This document shows positions 46,015 through 54,857 of a DNA stretch of 63,953 nucleotides, piece by piece. The notes beneath the pieces are model-generated. The model was given only the letters and a program-made list of their open reading frames with translations. It was not told the origin of the DNA and did no database searches. The position numbers and the translations under genes are program-made. This stretch comes from Colwellia sp. (GTDB lineage: Bacteria; Pseudomonadota; Gammaproteobacteria; Enterobacterales; Alteromonadaceae), in NCBI GenBank assembly GCA_013215655.1, contig JABSOX010000028.1:1-63953 (forward strand). The letters are read 5' to 3'. Numbering within the stretch: the stretch's first letter is position 1; the number at the start of each line of letters is the position of its first letter.

Positions 46015-46326
46015 ATGTCAGAACAATTAAAAACTCAATTTACCCAACGAATTGTTGAGTTACAACACCGTGTTGATTCTATTCACCAAGATTTTGCTAG
46101 TGGTAGAGATGCCGACTGGGCAGAACAAGCAGGCGAACGTGAAAATGATGAAGTACTTAACGCACTTGAATCTGAAGCGAGAGTTGAAATACAAAAATTA
46201 TCTAATGCTATCACCCGAATTAATAATGGCGACTATGGTATTTGCCAAACATGTGGAGAAAATATAGCGAAACAACGTCTGCAAGTTCAACCCGCAGCAA
46301 TAAAATGTATAGTGTGCGCCGATTAA
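46015..46326 (+). CDS. DksA/TraR-family C4 zinc-finger protein
   Basis: This short protein of 103 residues has a DWAEQAGERENDEV coiled-coil end and a C4 zinc finger C-x2-C-x17-C-x2-C (CQTCG and CIVC). DksA-like proteins act on RNA polymerase through its secondary channel. It is shorter than DksA (about 150), so it is a TraR-like or secondary member. It lies 52 bases after the DUF2489 gene. Confidence 0.88.
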   Translation: MSEQLKTQFTQRIVELQHRVDSIHQDFASGRDADWAEQAGERENDEVLNALESEARVEIQKLSNAITRINNGDYGICQTCGENIAKQRLQVQPAAIKCIVCAD

Positions 46327-46376
46327 TTATAATAAATAATCATTAGTTGTAATCAATACCATCTCATCACTAAAAC

Positions 46377-46390
46377 TTGAGCGTGATCAA
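46377..46390. promoter_or_regulatory. FNR-type box upstream of hemN
   Basis: TTGAG-CGTG-ATCAA matches the FNR consensus TTGAT-N4-ATCAA in nine of ten positions. A perfect -10 box TATAAT lies at 46412-46417, so the dyad centre is about 41 bases before the likely start of RNA, the place for an activating FNR site. A CRP-like dyad (CGTGA-N6-TCACA, 46382-46397) overlaps it. Confidence 0.65.
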
Positions 46391-46446
46391 TGTCACATTA
46401 TTTATGCTGAGTATAATTAACACAACATTGATTTGATCAGCGAATA

Positions 46447-47823
46447 ATGACCATGCAAGCAAACCAATTTTTTGATGAGCGATTACTTAAGAAATACAAT
46501 ACCAGTGGCCCAAGGTATACCTCGTATCCTACCGCCCTTGAATTTCATGATGGTTTTTTGCATGACGATTTAATTCAAGCCATACAACAATCCCCTAATC
46601 GGGAATTGTCTTTATATGTGCATATCCCCTTTTGTCATAGCCTATGTTACTACTGTGGCTGCAATAAAGTGATCACCCGTCATCGCGACAAAGCTGATAC
46701 ATATTTGGAGTATTTAGCCGAAGAAATTGGTTCACGAGCCGAACTTTTCACCGATTATACGGTGAAGCAATTACATTGGGGCGGCGGCACACCAAGTTTC
46801 TTAACTCATGTTCAAATTACAAAATTAGTATCATTATTAAAAGAAAAATTCACTTTTGCTGATCATGTCGAAATGAGTATTGAAATTGATCCTCGCGAAA
46901 TTGAAATGAACCTTGCTGAACATCTATTTGACCTCGGTTTTAATCGTCTAAGTATTGGTGTGCAAGATATCGATTTGAAGGTTCAACAAACTATCAATAG
47001 AGTACAATCTACCGAGTTTATTAGTGATTTTATTGCCCATGCAAAACAAATCGGTTTTAAGTCAATTAACATCGACTTAATTTACGGTTTGCCACATCAA
47101 ACCTTAGAAACATTCACCAAGACTTTAAATAAAGCCCATGAAATGGATGTTGACCGTATTTCATTGTTTAGTTACGCACATATACCCAGTCGTTTCGCCG
47201 CACAACGTAAATTACGTGATGAATGGTTACCGAGCGTACAAGAAAAATTTGCACTGATGAAACTGGCTATCGAACAGCTTTGTAATTTTGGCTACGACTT
47301 TATTGGCATGGATCACTTTGCCAAGCCCAAAGATGAACTATCTATTGCGCAAAAAGATGGCTCCTTGCATCGCAACTTCCAAGGTTACACCACCAAAGGA
47401 GGCTGTGATTTATTAGGTTTAGGTGTTTCATCTATAAGTAGCATTGGCACTTCCTTTAGCCAGAATATTAAAGATCTGCAAGCTTATTACAAAGCAATTG
47501 AAAGTAAAAAAAATGCGCAAGAAAAAGGTGTACGTTTATCAACAGATGACATTATTCGTGGTGAAGTAATTCGTGAATTAATGTGTAATTTGTATGTAGA
47601 TAAAAACGCAATTAGCAAAAAATATGATATCGACTTTGCGCAATACTTTGCTGAAGATTTGCCGCTACTTAATACCTTTATTAATGATGGCTTAGTTGAA
47701 GATACTGCCGAATTTATTAGAGTAGATCAAAAAGCTCGTCTATTAATTCGCATTATTTGCATGAGTTTTGATGCTTATATGAAAAAACACATTAATCAAC
47801 AACGCTTTTCACGAGTTATCTAA
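46447..47823 (+). CDS. hemN: oxygen-independent coproporphyrinogen III oxidase HemN
   Basis: HemN is a radical-SAM enzyme that decarboxylates coproporphyrinogen III in anaerobic heme synthesis. The 458-residue protein starts with the N-terminal KYNTSGPRYTSYPTA motif and has the cluster ligands CxxxCxxC in PFCHSLCYYCGC, then HWGGGTPSFL and the IGVQDIDLKVQQTI segment. An ATG at 46453 in frame is an alternative. The FNR box upstream fits oxygen control. Confidence 0.95.
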   Translation: MTMQANQFFDERLLKKYNTSGPRYTSYPTALEFHDGFLHDDLIQAIQQSPNRELSLYVHIPFCHSLCYYCGCNKVITRHRDKADTYLEYLAEEIGSRAELFTDYTVKQLHWGGGTPSFLTHVQITKLVSLLKEKFTFADHVEMSIEIDPREIEMNLAEHLFDLGFNRLSIGVQDIDLKVQQTINRVQSTEFISDFIAHAKQIGFKSINIDLIYGLPHQTLETFTKTLNKAHEMDVDRISLFSYAHIPSRFAAQRKLRDEWLPSVQEKFALMKLAIEQLCNFGYDFIGMDHFAKPKDELSIAQKDGSLHRNFQGYTTKGGCDLLGLGVSSISSIGTSFSQNIKDLQAYYKAIESKKNAQEKGVRLSTDDIIRGEVIRELMCNLYVDKNAISKKYDIDFAQYFAEDLPLLNTFINDGLVEDTAEFIRVDQKARLLIRIICMSFDAYMKKHINQQRFSRVI

Positions 47824-47852
47824 AGAACGCCAATGCAGGTTGACCAACATAA

Positions 47853-48410
47853 CTAATCAACAAAGCCTAAACTAAATTCACATTTGGCACTGTAAAATAC
47901 CAATTTAGTGCCTTTTTCGGTAACCCTTTCATTTGCTAATTCAACCCATTGGTAATAAATATTACGATGTACTTTTGCCAATAAATTTCGACGCACAATG
48001 ACATATAATTCACCGTTCTCATTTATCATCAACGGATGTGAACCATCTAATACAAACTCATCATCTAGATTAGTACTTACCTTCATCACCGATTTTTTAT
48101 CATCCTGCCACGACCACTGCGTTAAAACAAAAGGGGCATCTTCAACCGTAATTTTTACTTTTTCCACCGGAGTAACAAGAAAATACTCATCGCGTTCTTC
48201 GTCAACTTCTCGGAGTAAAACTGAGGCGAATAATTTTACTAACGACAAACGTTTAAAAATGGTGCCACCATGAAACCAATCGCCATTAGCTTTAACCTGT
48301 AAATCCATTTCCCCACAATATGGTGGATTCCAGCTTTCTATAGGAGGCAGCGATTCCCCCTCTTCCTTTTTTAATTGGTTTATTTGTGCAGAAAAGTTTT
48401 CTAAAGACAT
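47853..48410 (-). CDS. DUF1285 family protein
   Basis: This 185-residue protein has the family pattern WNPPYCGEMDLQVKANGDWFHGGTIFKR, followed by DEYFLVTPVEKVKI, ending with WVELANER. The family's role is unknown. It converges with hemN and diverges from fetB. Confidence 0.88.
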   Translation of the reverse strand: MSLENFSAQINQLKKEEGESLPPIESWNPPYCGEMDLQVKANGDWFHGGTIFKRLSLVKLFASVLLREVDEERDEYFLVTPVEKVKITVEDAPFVLTQWSWQDDKKSVMKVSTNLDDEFVLDGSHPLMINENGELYVIVRRNLLAKVHRNIYYQWVELANERVTEKGTKLVFYSAKCEFSLGFVD

Positions 48411-48479
48411 ATTGGCTAAACCAGAATAATCATTAATAAATAGATTTTAACAGTTATTCCGTTTTTTGATAAAGTTTAT

Positions 48480-48495
48480 GGTGATTATCGTCACT
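48480..48495. promoter_or_regulatory. possible CRP-like site between DUF1285 and fetB
   Basis: GGTGA-TTATCG-TCACT matches eight of ten CRP consensus positions, in the divergent gap. Support is weak. Confidence 0.3.
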
Positions 48496-48558
48496 TGATT
48501 TATATAAATATTAAGCCCATGCTGACGCTATAAGAAAAAACAACCTCTATGAACTTCA

Positions 48559-49272
48559 ATGACAAACTAGATACATATCATTTCTTTAACGTCATTAAGC
48601 ATCGCTTTTATTCCTGTAATCATTGCGCTTTATTTCTTACATCGATGGTCACTTAATACCAAAAATGCTTTTTACGCTATTATCCGCATGTTGGTACAAT
48701 TACTTATCATCGGCGGTGTACTCAGTACCATTTTTAATTCCGATAATGCTTGGCTCATCACCACCATTTTAATCGTTATGGTATTGCTCTCTAGTTGGAT
48801 AGCATTAAATACCATTGAAGAAAATAGAATTAAATTATTAATGCCTACCATTGCCGCAATCAGCATTGGTGGCGGATTTACATTAATAATAATTAGTCAG
48901 GGAGTTTTACAACTAACACCTTGGTATCAACCACAAGTCTTAATTCCATTGGCAGGGATGATATTCGCCAATGCAATGAACAGCGTTAGCTTATGTGCAG
49001 AACGACTATTTTCAGAACTAAAAAACAATACACCCTATCTTCAAGCCAGAAACCATGCACTTAATGCTGCCTCAATTCCAGTAATCAACTCACTTTTTGC
49101 TGTGGGTATTGTTTCTTTACCCGGTATGATGACTGGACAAATTCTTTCCGGTATTTCACCACTTATCGCCGCCCGCTATCAAATAATGGTGATGTGCATG
49201 ATATTTGCCTCAGCGATTATTTCTGCGGTGTTATTTCTTGTACTAGTAAAAACTCACAAGAATGAGTATTGA
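48559..49272 (+). pseudogene. FetB-like (UPF0014) ABC permease with nonsense codon near its start
   Basis: The protein belongs to the UPF0014/FetB iron-export permease family: RMLVQLLIIGGVL near the start, SSWIALNTIEENR, IPLAGMIFANAMNSVSLCAERL and SLPGMMTGQILSGISPLIAARYQ. The first ATG in this frame (48559) is followed after two codons by TAG (48568-48570), and then by a typical family start (ISLTSLSIAFIPVIIALYFL) without any ATG, GTG or TTG until 48688. Translation from 48688 gives 194 residues and loses the first membrane helix. There is no adjacent ATPase gene. It may be a pseudogene, or use a rare start codon. Confidence 0.65.
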
Positions 49273-49513
49273 AAATATATCAGCATAGTAATCTGCAACA
49301 TTTAGCTTAACCCTAAATACAACCCATTAATAAAATTCAATTACTTTAAAGTATCGAACCATTATTTTAATAGTTCATCATACAAAAAAATTTGAGAATG
49401 AATTTTTTGTTGCCTTTTTATCCTAGTTGTATACCAAAGTTTTTTGGTTCATAGTACAAAAATATTGTTTTTCCATTGCCTATAAGAGTTCGTCGTCATC
49501 AAGGTTTAAATGT

Positions 49514-52375
49514 ATGCAACAAATAACAACTTTCAATAACCTCGGCATGATCATATCAAGACAATACACCCATCTAATTAAGCTCTTAATTCTTTCAATA
49601 ATGTTTGTTTACATTGGTTCTGTTAGTGCAAATGAAACCTCACAGCCTATCGTCATTACTGGAGGCGGAGACCATCATCCGTTGAACTTTCACTTGCCAA
49701 ATGGTGAACCTGCAGGTTTTTACATCGATCTTTGGAAGCTATGGTCAAAAAGTAATAACATTCCGATTACTTTTGAAATTACTACCATGCAAAAGAGTTT
49801 GCAACTTGTAAAAAATAATCATGCGATACACTTAGGACTATTTAAAAATGAAAAGCGCGCGCTTTGGGCCGATTTTTCAACGCCTTTCCATCAGGTTGGT
49901 GCAAGCCTATTTTATAACCAGTCGGCACAAAACAATGATATAAAGAAAAAATTAAAAGACTTTGAAGGGGAGAAAGTTGCAGTCCTTTCTGGTTCCTACC
50001 ATGAACAATACCTTGCAGATAACTATCCATTGATAAAAAGAATAAGCTATTCAGCTAAAGATAGTTTTCTTCAGTTATTCAATGAAGAAATAGAAGCTAT
50101 TTTTGATGAAACTCCAGCAATGAACTCTGTTATTTCTCAACTTGAAATGACCGGTGTCTTTGAATCAACAGAAGTTACTTTTGCATCTAATTTGGTCCAT
50201 GCTGTAATAGCGAAAGGTCAGCCACGTTTATTAAAAAAAATAAATCAAGGATTTGAAAATATTCCTCTGAACCTTCTACTGTCATTAGAAGAAAAGTGGT
50301 TACCAAAAGAGCCAAAATTCTTCAGAGAGCTAGCACCACTTAATACACTCACATTAGCTGAACATAAATGGCTGATGCAATACCCAAGGTTTACATCCCC
50401 TATTGAATTAAATGCATACCCTTATTCCTTTAGAGGAAGTAATAAAGTAGATACAGGAGCATGGGTAGATTATCTAACACTCATATCACAACGACTCAAT
50501 ATCGAAATTAATACCGTTGGGTTTGATACATGGAGTAAAACTCTAAATGCATTAATGAGTGGAGAATCCGATTTTATTCTTGGCATTGCTGAATCAGATG
50601 AGCGCCGTAAACATTTCTATTTCACAAAACCATTTTTTAGTTCAAGTTCCGTCATTGTCATGAAAAAAGATAGTTTTTTCATTGAATCAATGAACGGCCT
50701 CAACGGTAAAAAGCTTGGCATAATCAAAGGGTATATAGAGGCAGAATTTGTTGAAAGAGACTTCCCTAATATTGACATTGTCTTAGTTGATTCAGCTCCT
50801 GAAGGTATGAAGCTTGTGAGTGAAGGTAAACTTGATGCTTTTATAGCTTCATTAGATACAATAAATAGAACATTGAGCAAATATAACCATACCAAACTCA
50901 TAATTGCTTCTATGACTCCGTATAAATTATTACTGTCGATTGCTGTAAAAAAAGAACTTAAACCACTAGTACCAATACTCAACAAAGTTATAGATAGTAT
51001 TGACGAAAAAACCAGATCCTCTATTGGCAATAATTGGCTATCGGCTCGCTCGAGTGAAGGTACAGATATTAGAACTATTTTATATTGGGCACTTCCCATT
51101 TTGTCTTTTTTAACAATAATCATATTGGTCATCTTAAAAATCAATAATAAATTGAAAAATGAAATCGCACAACGTGAAGAAATTGAAAGAGAAAGAAAAG
51201 GACTAGAATCGCAATTAATACGTTCTCAAAAAATGGAAGCTGTGGGAAGCCTAGCAGGTGGTATGGCACATGATTTTAATAATATTCTAGGCATCATTAT
51301 TGGCAATGTAGAACTTACGAAGATGAATATACATAATACTGAAAAAGTAAAAAAATATAATGAAAATATATATCAAGCATCTGACCGTGCACAAAAATTA
51401 GTTCGTCAAATAATGACATTTAGCCGTATGAACATAACGTCGTTTAAACCGCTTAATTTGGCACTTTCGGTCAATGAATGCATAAACCTTATTAAATCAA
51501 CATCCCCCGCAAACATTGAATTTGTTACTAAGATTAGTCCGAATGAGAATTTCATTATTAATGGTGATGAGACTCAGATTTCCCAAGTATTAATAAATTT
51601 GTGTACCAATGCAATACACGCAATGTCTAAAGAAGGAGGAAGATTGATAGTATCTCTAGCGCAGTTCCCTCCTGAAAATACTGACTTATCCGAGCAACGT
51701 GACAACAATTATATTTTGACAATAACGGATGCTGGCTGCGGCATTGATGAAAAGATCATCAATAGTATATTTGATCCCTTCTTTAGTACAAAAGAAGTTG
51801 GGCAAGGTACAGGATTAGGTCTTTCTGTCGTTCATAATATTATCAAACAACATCGCGGCGACATTGCTGTCAAAAGCACCATAGGAAAAGGGACAACCTT
51901 TACAGTTTGCTTGCCTGTGTCAAAAGAAAGTATTGAAGAAAAACAAACATCGAACTATGAAAATAAAGTAGGAAAAGGACGGATACTCATAGCAGAAGAC
52001 GAGGAATGCTTATGCATGTTATACAAAGAACAATTGGAATTGGCTGGTTATGAAGTGACCATATGCGCTAATGGTCAAGAGGCACTATCTGAATTTAATA
52101 AAAAGCCTACTAATTACGACCTGGTTTTAACGGATCACTCTATGCCAATTATGTCTGGAACGGAATTGGCGAAAAAAATACTTAGTATTCGCCCTAATTT
52201 ACCAATAATTCTTGCTACTGGTTATGCAGACTTAATGTCAATGGATGAAATGAATTCAATAGGACTTAGTGCATGTCTCATAAAACCTGTAAGAATTGAT
52301 GAGTTAAATCAAACTGTGCATAAATGCTTAACCTCAAGTATCGAATCGTATGTTTCACCAATTAATACAACATAA
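49514..52375 (+). CDS. hybrid sensor histidine kinase with solute-binding sensor domains
   Basis: The start at 49514 follows AAGG at 9 bases; in-frame codons upstream to 49427 lack support. The 953-residue protein has a signal or anchor (LIKLLILSIMFVYIGSVSA), two SBP_bac_3-type domains (HHPLNFHLPNGEPAGFY and later FYFTKPFFSSSSVIV), a membrane helix (WALPILSFLTIIILVIL), a coiled coil, HisKA with the His in GGMAHDFNNILG, an ATPase domain (GTGLGLSVVHN) and a receiver domain (phospho-Asp in DLVLTDHSMPIMSG). It is a second orphan hybrid kinase in the window; the histidine-box type differs from that of the first. Confidence 0.92.
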   Translation: MQQITTFNNLGMIISRQYTHLIKLLILSIMFVYIGSVSANETSQPIVITGGGDHHPLNFHLPNGEPAGFYIDLWKLWSKSNNIPITFEITTMQKSLQLVKNNHAIHLGLFKNEKRALWADFSTPFHQVGASLFYNQSAQNNDIKKKLKDFEGEKVAVLSGSYHEQYLADNYPLIKRISYSAKDSFLQLFNEEIEAIFDETPAMNSVISQLEMTGVFESTEVTFASNLVHAVIAKGQPRLLKKINQGFENIPLNLLLSLEEKWLPKEPKFFRELAPLNTLTLAEHKWLMQYPRFTSPIELNAYPYSFRGSNKVDTGAWVDYLTLISQRLNIEINTVGFDTWSKTLNALMSGESDFILGIAESDERRKHFYFTKPFFSSSSVIVMKKDSFFIESMNGLNGKKLGIIKGYIEAEFVERDFPNIDIVLVDSAPEGMKLVSEGKLDAFIASLDTINRTLSKYNHTKLIIASMTPYKLLLSIAVKKELKPLVPILNKVIDSIDEKTRSSIGNNWLSARSSEGTDIRTILYWALPILSFLTIIILVILKINNKLKNEIAQREEIERERKGLESQLIRSQKMEAVGSLAGGMAHDFNNILGIIIGNVELTKMNIHNTEKVKKYNENIYQASDRAQKLVRQIMTFSRMNITSFKPLNLALSVNECINLIKSTSPANIEFVTKISPNENFIINGDETQISQVLINLCTNAIHAMSKEGGRLIVSLAQFPPENTDLSEQRDNNYILTITDAGCGIDEKIINSIFDPFFSTKEVGQGTGLGLSVVHNIIKQHRGDIAVKSTIGKGTTFTVCLPVSKESIEEKQTSNYENKVGKGRILIAEDEECLCMLYKEQLELAGYEVTICANGQEALSEFNKKPTNYDLVLTDHSMPIMSGTELAKKILSIRPNLPIILATGYADLMSMDEMNSIGLSACLIKPVRIDELNQTVHKCLTSSIESYVSPINTT

Positions 52376-52389
52376 AATCGATATTCTTC

Positions 52390-52419
52390 TTGTCAATCTA
52401 CGCATAAATGCAATATACT
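52390..52419 (+). promoter_or_regulatory. promoter of the interrupted tRNA-His
   Basis: TTGTCA, an 18-base spacer and TATACT are followed by a G/C-rich discriminator (CCTCGCGCC), the pattern of stringently controlled stable-RNA promoters. It points at the tRNA fragment 40 bases on. Confidence 0.7.
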
Positions 52420-52458
52420 CCTCGCGCCTTATCACTGGGCGCTTCAAGTAATATCAGT

Positions 52459-52501
52459 GGTGGCTATAGCTCAGTTGGTAGAGCCCCGGATTGTGATTCC
52501 G
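52459..52501 (+). tRNA. tRNA-His 5' half, truncated at the anticodon stem
   Basis: GGTGGCTATAGCTCAGTTGG starts a tRNA-His (extra 5' G, anticodon GTG in ATTGTGATT) that continues to the 3' side of the anticodon stem. At 52502 the match to tRNA-His ends; no variable loop, T arm or acceptor 3' strand follows. The likely cause is integration of the element that begins here. Confidence 0.88.
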
Positions 52502-52628
52502 ATATCCACGACCTCAAAAAATCTCTTTTATTCCTATTTCACACTTTAACAATCAATCTTATAAAACCACTAAGAATATAGTCCGTAGCTTAATTAACAC
52601 CGATTATAATCTTTATTCATATCTAATA

Positions 52629-52705
52629 GACTTTCTTCTTTATAACTCGCTCCGTTCCATATTAGTTGCACAAATGTATCTATCAGGATCTAAACCGTTA
52701 CAAAC
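52629..52705. repeat. direct repeat, left copy
   Basis: About 77 bases match 56756-56831 at roughly 85%, sharing CCGTTCCATATTAG and CTATCAGG.TCTAAAC. On the minus strand both could encode the end of a protein (LDPDR..CA.NMER..L and stop), so they may be two remnants of one gene tail. The copies flank the 53282-56111 module. Confidence 0.7.
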
Positions 52706-52838
52706 AAGGTACAAAAATTGGTTCTTTCGTTAGCATTGGTGTTAAGTAATTAACTTTAAATATCAACTTCTGTTACTGTTTATTTTTTGTTCTTTTTGTT
52801 CTTTTTGTGGATGTTCTAAAATATAAGACATTATTGAA

Positions 52839-52858
52839 TCAACAAGTTAACTTGTTGA
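52839..52858. promoter_or_regulatory. perfect 20-bp palindrome
   Basis: TCAACAAGTTAACTTGTTGA reads the same on both strands. An 8-bp inverted repeat GTTGTACT / AGTACAAC lies at 52956-52983. Both precede the iteron-like array in a non-coding stretch (52502-53281) with no supported gene. Confidence 0.6.
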
Positions 52859-52981
52859 CTCTATTGATTAATTCATTATACTTATGTAGGTTCACTTCAG
52901 CGAAAAAGTAACATCCGATTATTTTTACGATGTAGATGAATAATCAAGCGTACTAGTTGTACTGAACGTACTAAGAGTACA

Positions 52982-53115
52982 ACAGTGTGAGATTCACACT
53001 GTCAGCACAATAGTGATAAATTCACACTGTAAGTAAGATAATGCGTAAGTACCACTGTTAACAGAATAGTGAGAAAACCGCACTGTTTCTACAATAGTGA
53101 GAAGAATCGCGCCGT
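52982..53115 (+). repeat. iteron-like array, five units of 28-29 bp
   Basis: Five copies end in CACTGT or its variant at 53002, 53030, 53058, 53086 and 53115 (last CGCCGT). Most begin (AC)AATAGTGA, and each unit is an imperfect inverted repeat; the first, ACAGTGTGA-GAT-TCACACTGT, is perfect. Fixed spacing near 28 bp puts units on related helix faces. This is typical of replication-initiator, partition or recombinase arm sites. Confidence 0.8.
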
Positions 53116-53281
53116 ACGCATGATAGTTAAAAGGGAATAGACTTAATATTTGACTGAACTCATTTCGCGAGGAACGCGAAAAGAAGGTTAGGTTTAATAA
53201 TTAAAGTTCATAACCGACTCCCCCAATGGATATACCTGCGGGGGCACTCTTCTTTAAAAAATAAAAAGGAACTTTTTTGAG

Positions 53282-54766
53282 ATGCAAGTGGCACTTCAAT
53301 TTCCAATTGCAGATGCGAGACCATTTAGTTCTACTACGAATTTGCGTTTACCGTTACCTGACTTTCCTGAACCTATCACTGAAATCAACCCCCAGTTTGT
53401 TCATTATTTTGGTAAAGCATGTGAAAGAATAGATGAGCCTGATGAAGCGTGGCCTGATGAGATAAAATACGTTAGGGCAAATAGAGCTTTGAAATTTGAT
53501 AAGCTTGAAAGTCGGTATTGTGGTTTTCCAAGTAGTAAATCTCAACCTAAATGTACATATCGTCGTCTCTTAAGTGATGGTTCAGCTGTTGTTCGAGCCG
53601 AGGTTGGTTTCAGACTTATTAATTCTGTAAAAAATAAAAAATATTCACTTAAAGAAGTACTTTCTATTATAAGTGATATCGCTGAGATTCCTTGTATAGT
53701 TCCAAGCCCGGGTAATATTGACAAAATACGCCCTATTTTGGCGCAGGGTATTAATTTAACTAAATTATATTCATTTGCTAGCAGTAAGCGCTCTGCAGAG
53801 AAAGAACCTGTAAATTTTAATCTTGTCGAATCTGGAAGTCCTCTCATAATTGTAGAATTAAAGGCAAATGAAGTAAATGTAGATATATGGACAAAATATA
53901 GTAATAGAGCAATTAAAGTTGAAAGTAAAAACGTAAATGGTGCGAATGTATTATTCTGCCGATTTGGAACAAAAGTAGGAATAGTATCAACTTGGATATT
54001 AGAAAAGGGTAGTGCCTCGAATGAGCAACTGCGAAGTATACGGGTATGTCTAACTAGAATTCATGCAGAAAGAGAAGTGCTGGATCTTATATTAAAACAA
54101 ATTCATCGTGGAAATATTCTAAACCCTTCCGATGAAGAATCTATTAATCGTTTAGATGAATATTTTAATAAGCGATTAAATATAATTAAACGCGAAATGT
54201 GGGGGGGGATGAAACAATCTGCGATAGTAAACGCTATTGACGCCACACATGATGTAGTTCGATCGGCAATTCAAGCTCAATTAGTGGCTCGTTATGAAGG
54301 TGGGCGTCGGCAAGTATGGAATAAAATAAATAATTATCAAGAAGATAGACAATCTTCAAAGATATATAAAACAATTTTTATAGAGAATGGTGGAATTATG
54401 ACAGATAAAAACATTACAGTTGGTGGTACCGGAAACATTGTTAATATTGCTGAGTATATGTCAAATGTGACTAATACCGTAAACAATAATATGTCTTCGC
54501 CTAACGGTGAAGAAGATATAAAACAGATGATTATACAGCTAACAAAAGAAATTGAAGATATATCCTCTATAGCTGATGCTAGTCAAATAGAGATTATGGG
54601 GAAAAACCTCGAAGCTTTAAGTAAAGAATCTGTTAGTGTTCAACCCGAGAAACGATGGTATGAATTCAGTATTACTGGAATCAAAGAAGCAGCCCAAGCA
54701 GTTGGTAGTATTGCAAACCCAATAATAGAAACTTTAAAGAAGCTGAGTACGTTAGTACTTACTTAG
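53282..54766 (+). CDS. unrecognised protein with C-terminal effector-associated-like domain
   Basis: I cannot name the N-terminal 370 residues. Residues about 372-494 have a pattern I have seen in conflict-system proteins: NITVGGTGNIVNIAEYM then an alternating helical stretch, ending in SITGIKEAAQAVGSIANPII and a hydrophobic tail (LKKLSTLVLT). The middle contains CRFGTKVGIVSTWILEKG. A ribosome site AAGGA lies 11 bases upstream of the start. It is followed by the HEPN-motif gene after 91 bases, and both lie between direct repeats. A joint defence role is inferred. Confidence 0.7.
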   Translation: MQVALQFPIADARPFSSTTNLRLPLPDFPEPITEINPQFVHYFGKACERIDEPDEAWPDEIKYVRANRALKFDKLESRYCGFPSSKSQPKCTYRRLLSDGSAVVRAEVGFRLINSVKNKKYSLKEVLSIISDIAEIPCIVPSPGNIDKIRPILAQGINLTKLYSFASSKRSAEKEPVNFNLVESGSPLIIVELKANEVNVDIWTKYSNRAIKVESKNVNGANVLFCRFGTKVGIVSTWILEKGSASNEQLRSIRVCLTRIHAEREVLDLILKQIHRGNILNPSDEESINRLDEYFNKRLNIIKREMWGGMKQSAIVNAIDATHDVVRSAIQAQLVARYEGGRRQVWNKINNYQEDRQSSKIYKTIFIENGGIMTDKNITVGGTGNIVNIAEYMSNVTNTVNNNMSSPNGEEDIKQMIIQLTKEIEDISSIADASQIEIMGKNLEALSKESVSVQPEKRWYEFSITGIKEAAQAVGSIANPIIETLKKLSTLVLT

Positions 54767-54857
54767 CACAAACCAATTAAATACCTTAGGTATTGAAGTA
54801 TAAAGAAAATAGTAGGGTGAATGGCCTACAGATATATATCAGTAAGGTATTAGTTTA

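Noticed and set aside
46425-46440. Second FNR box (TTGATTTGATCAG) before hemN
   Set aside because: The half sites are three bases apart, not four, and it lies downstream of the likely RNA start.
52982-53115. CRISPR array
   Set aside because: Units are contiguous with a 28-bp period and diverged dyads; there are no spacers of constant length between identical repeats and no cas genes.
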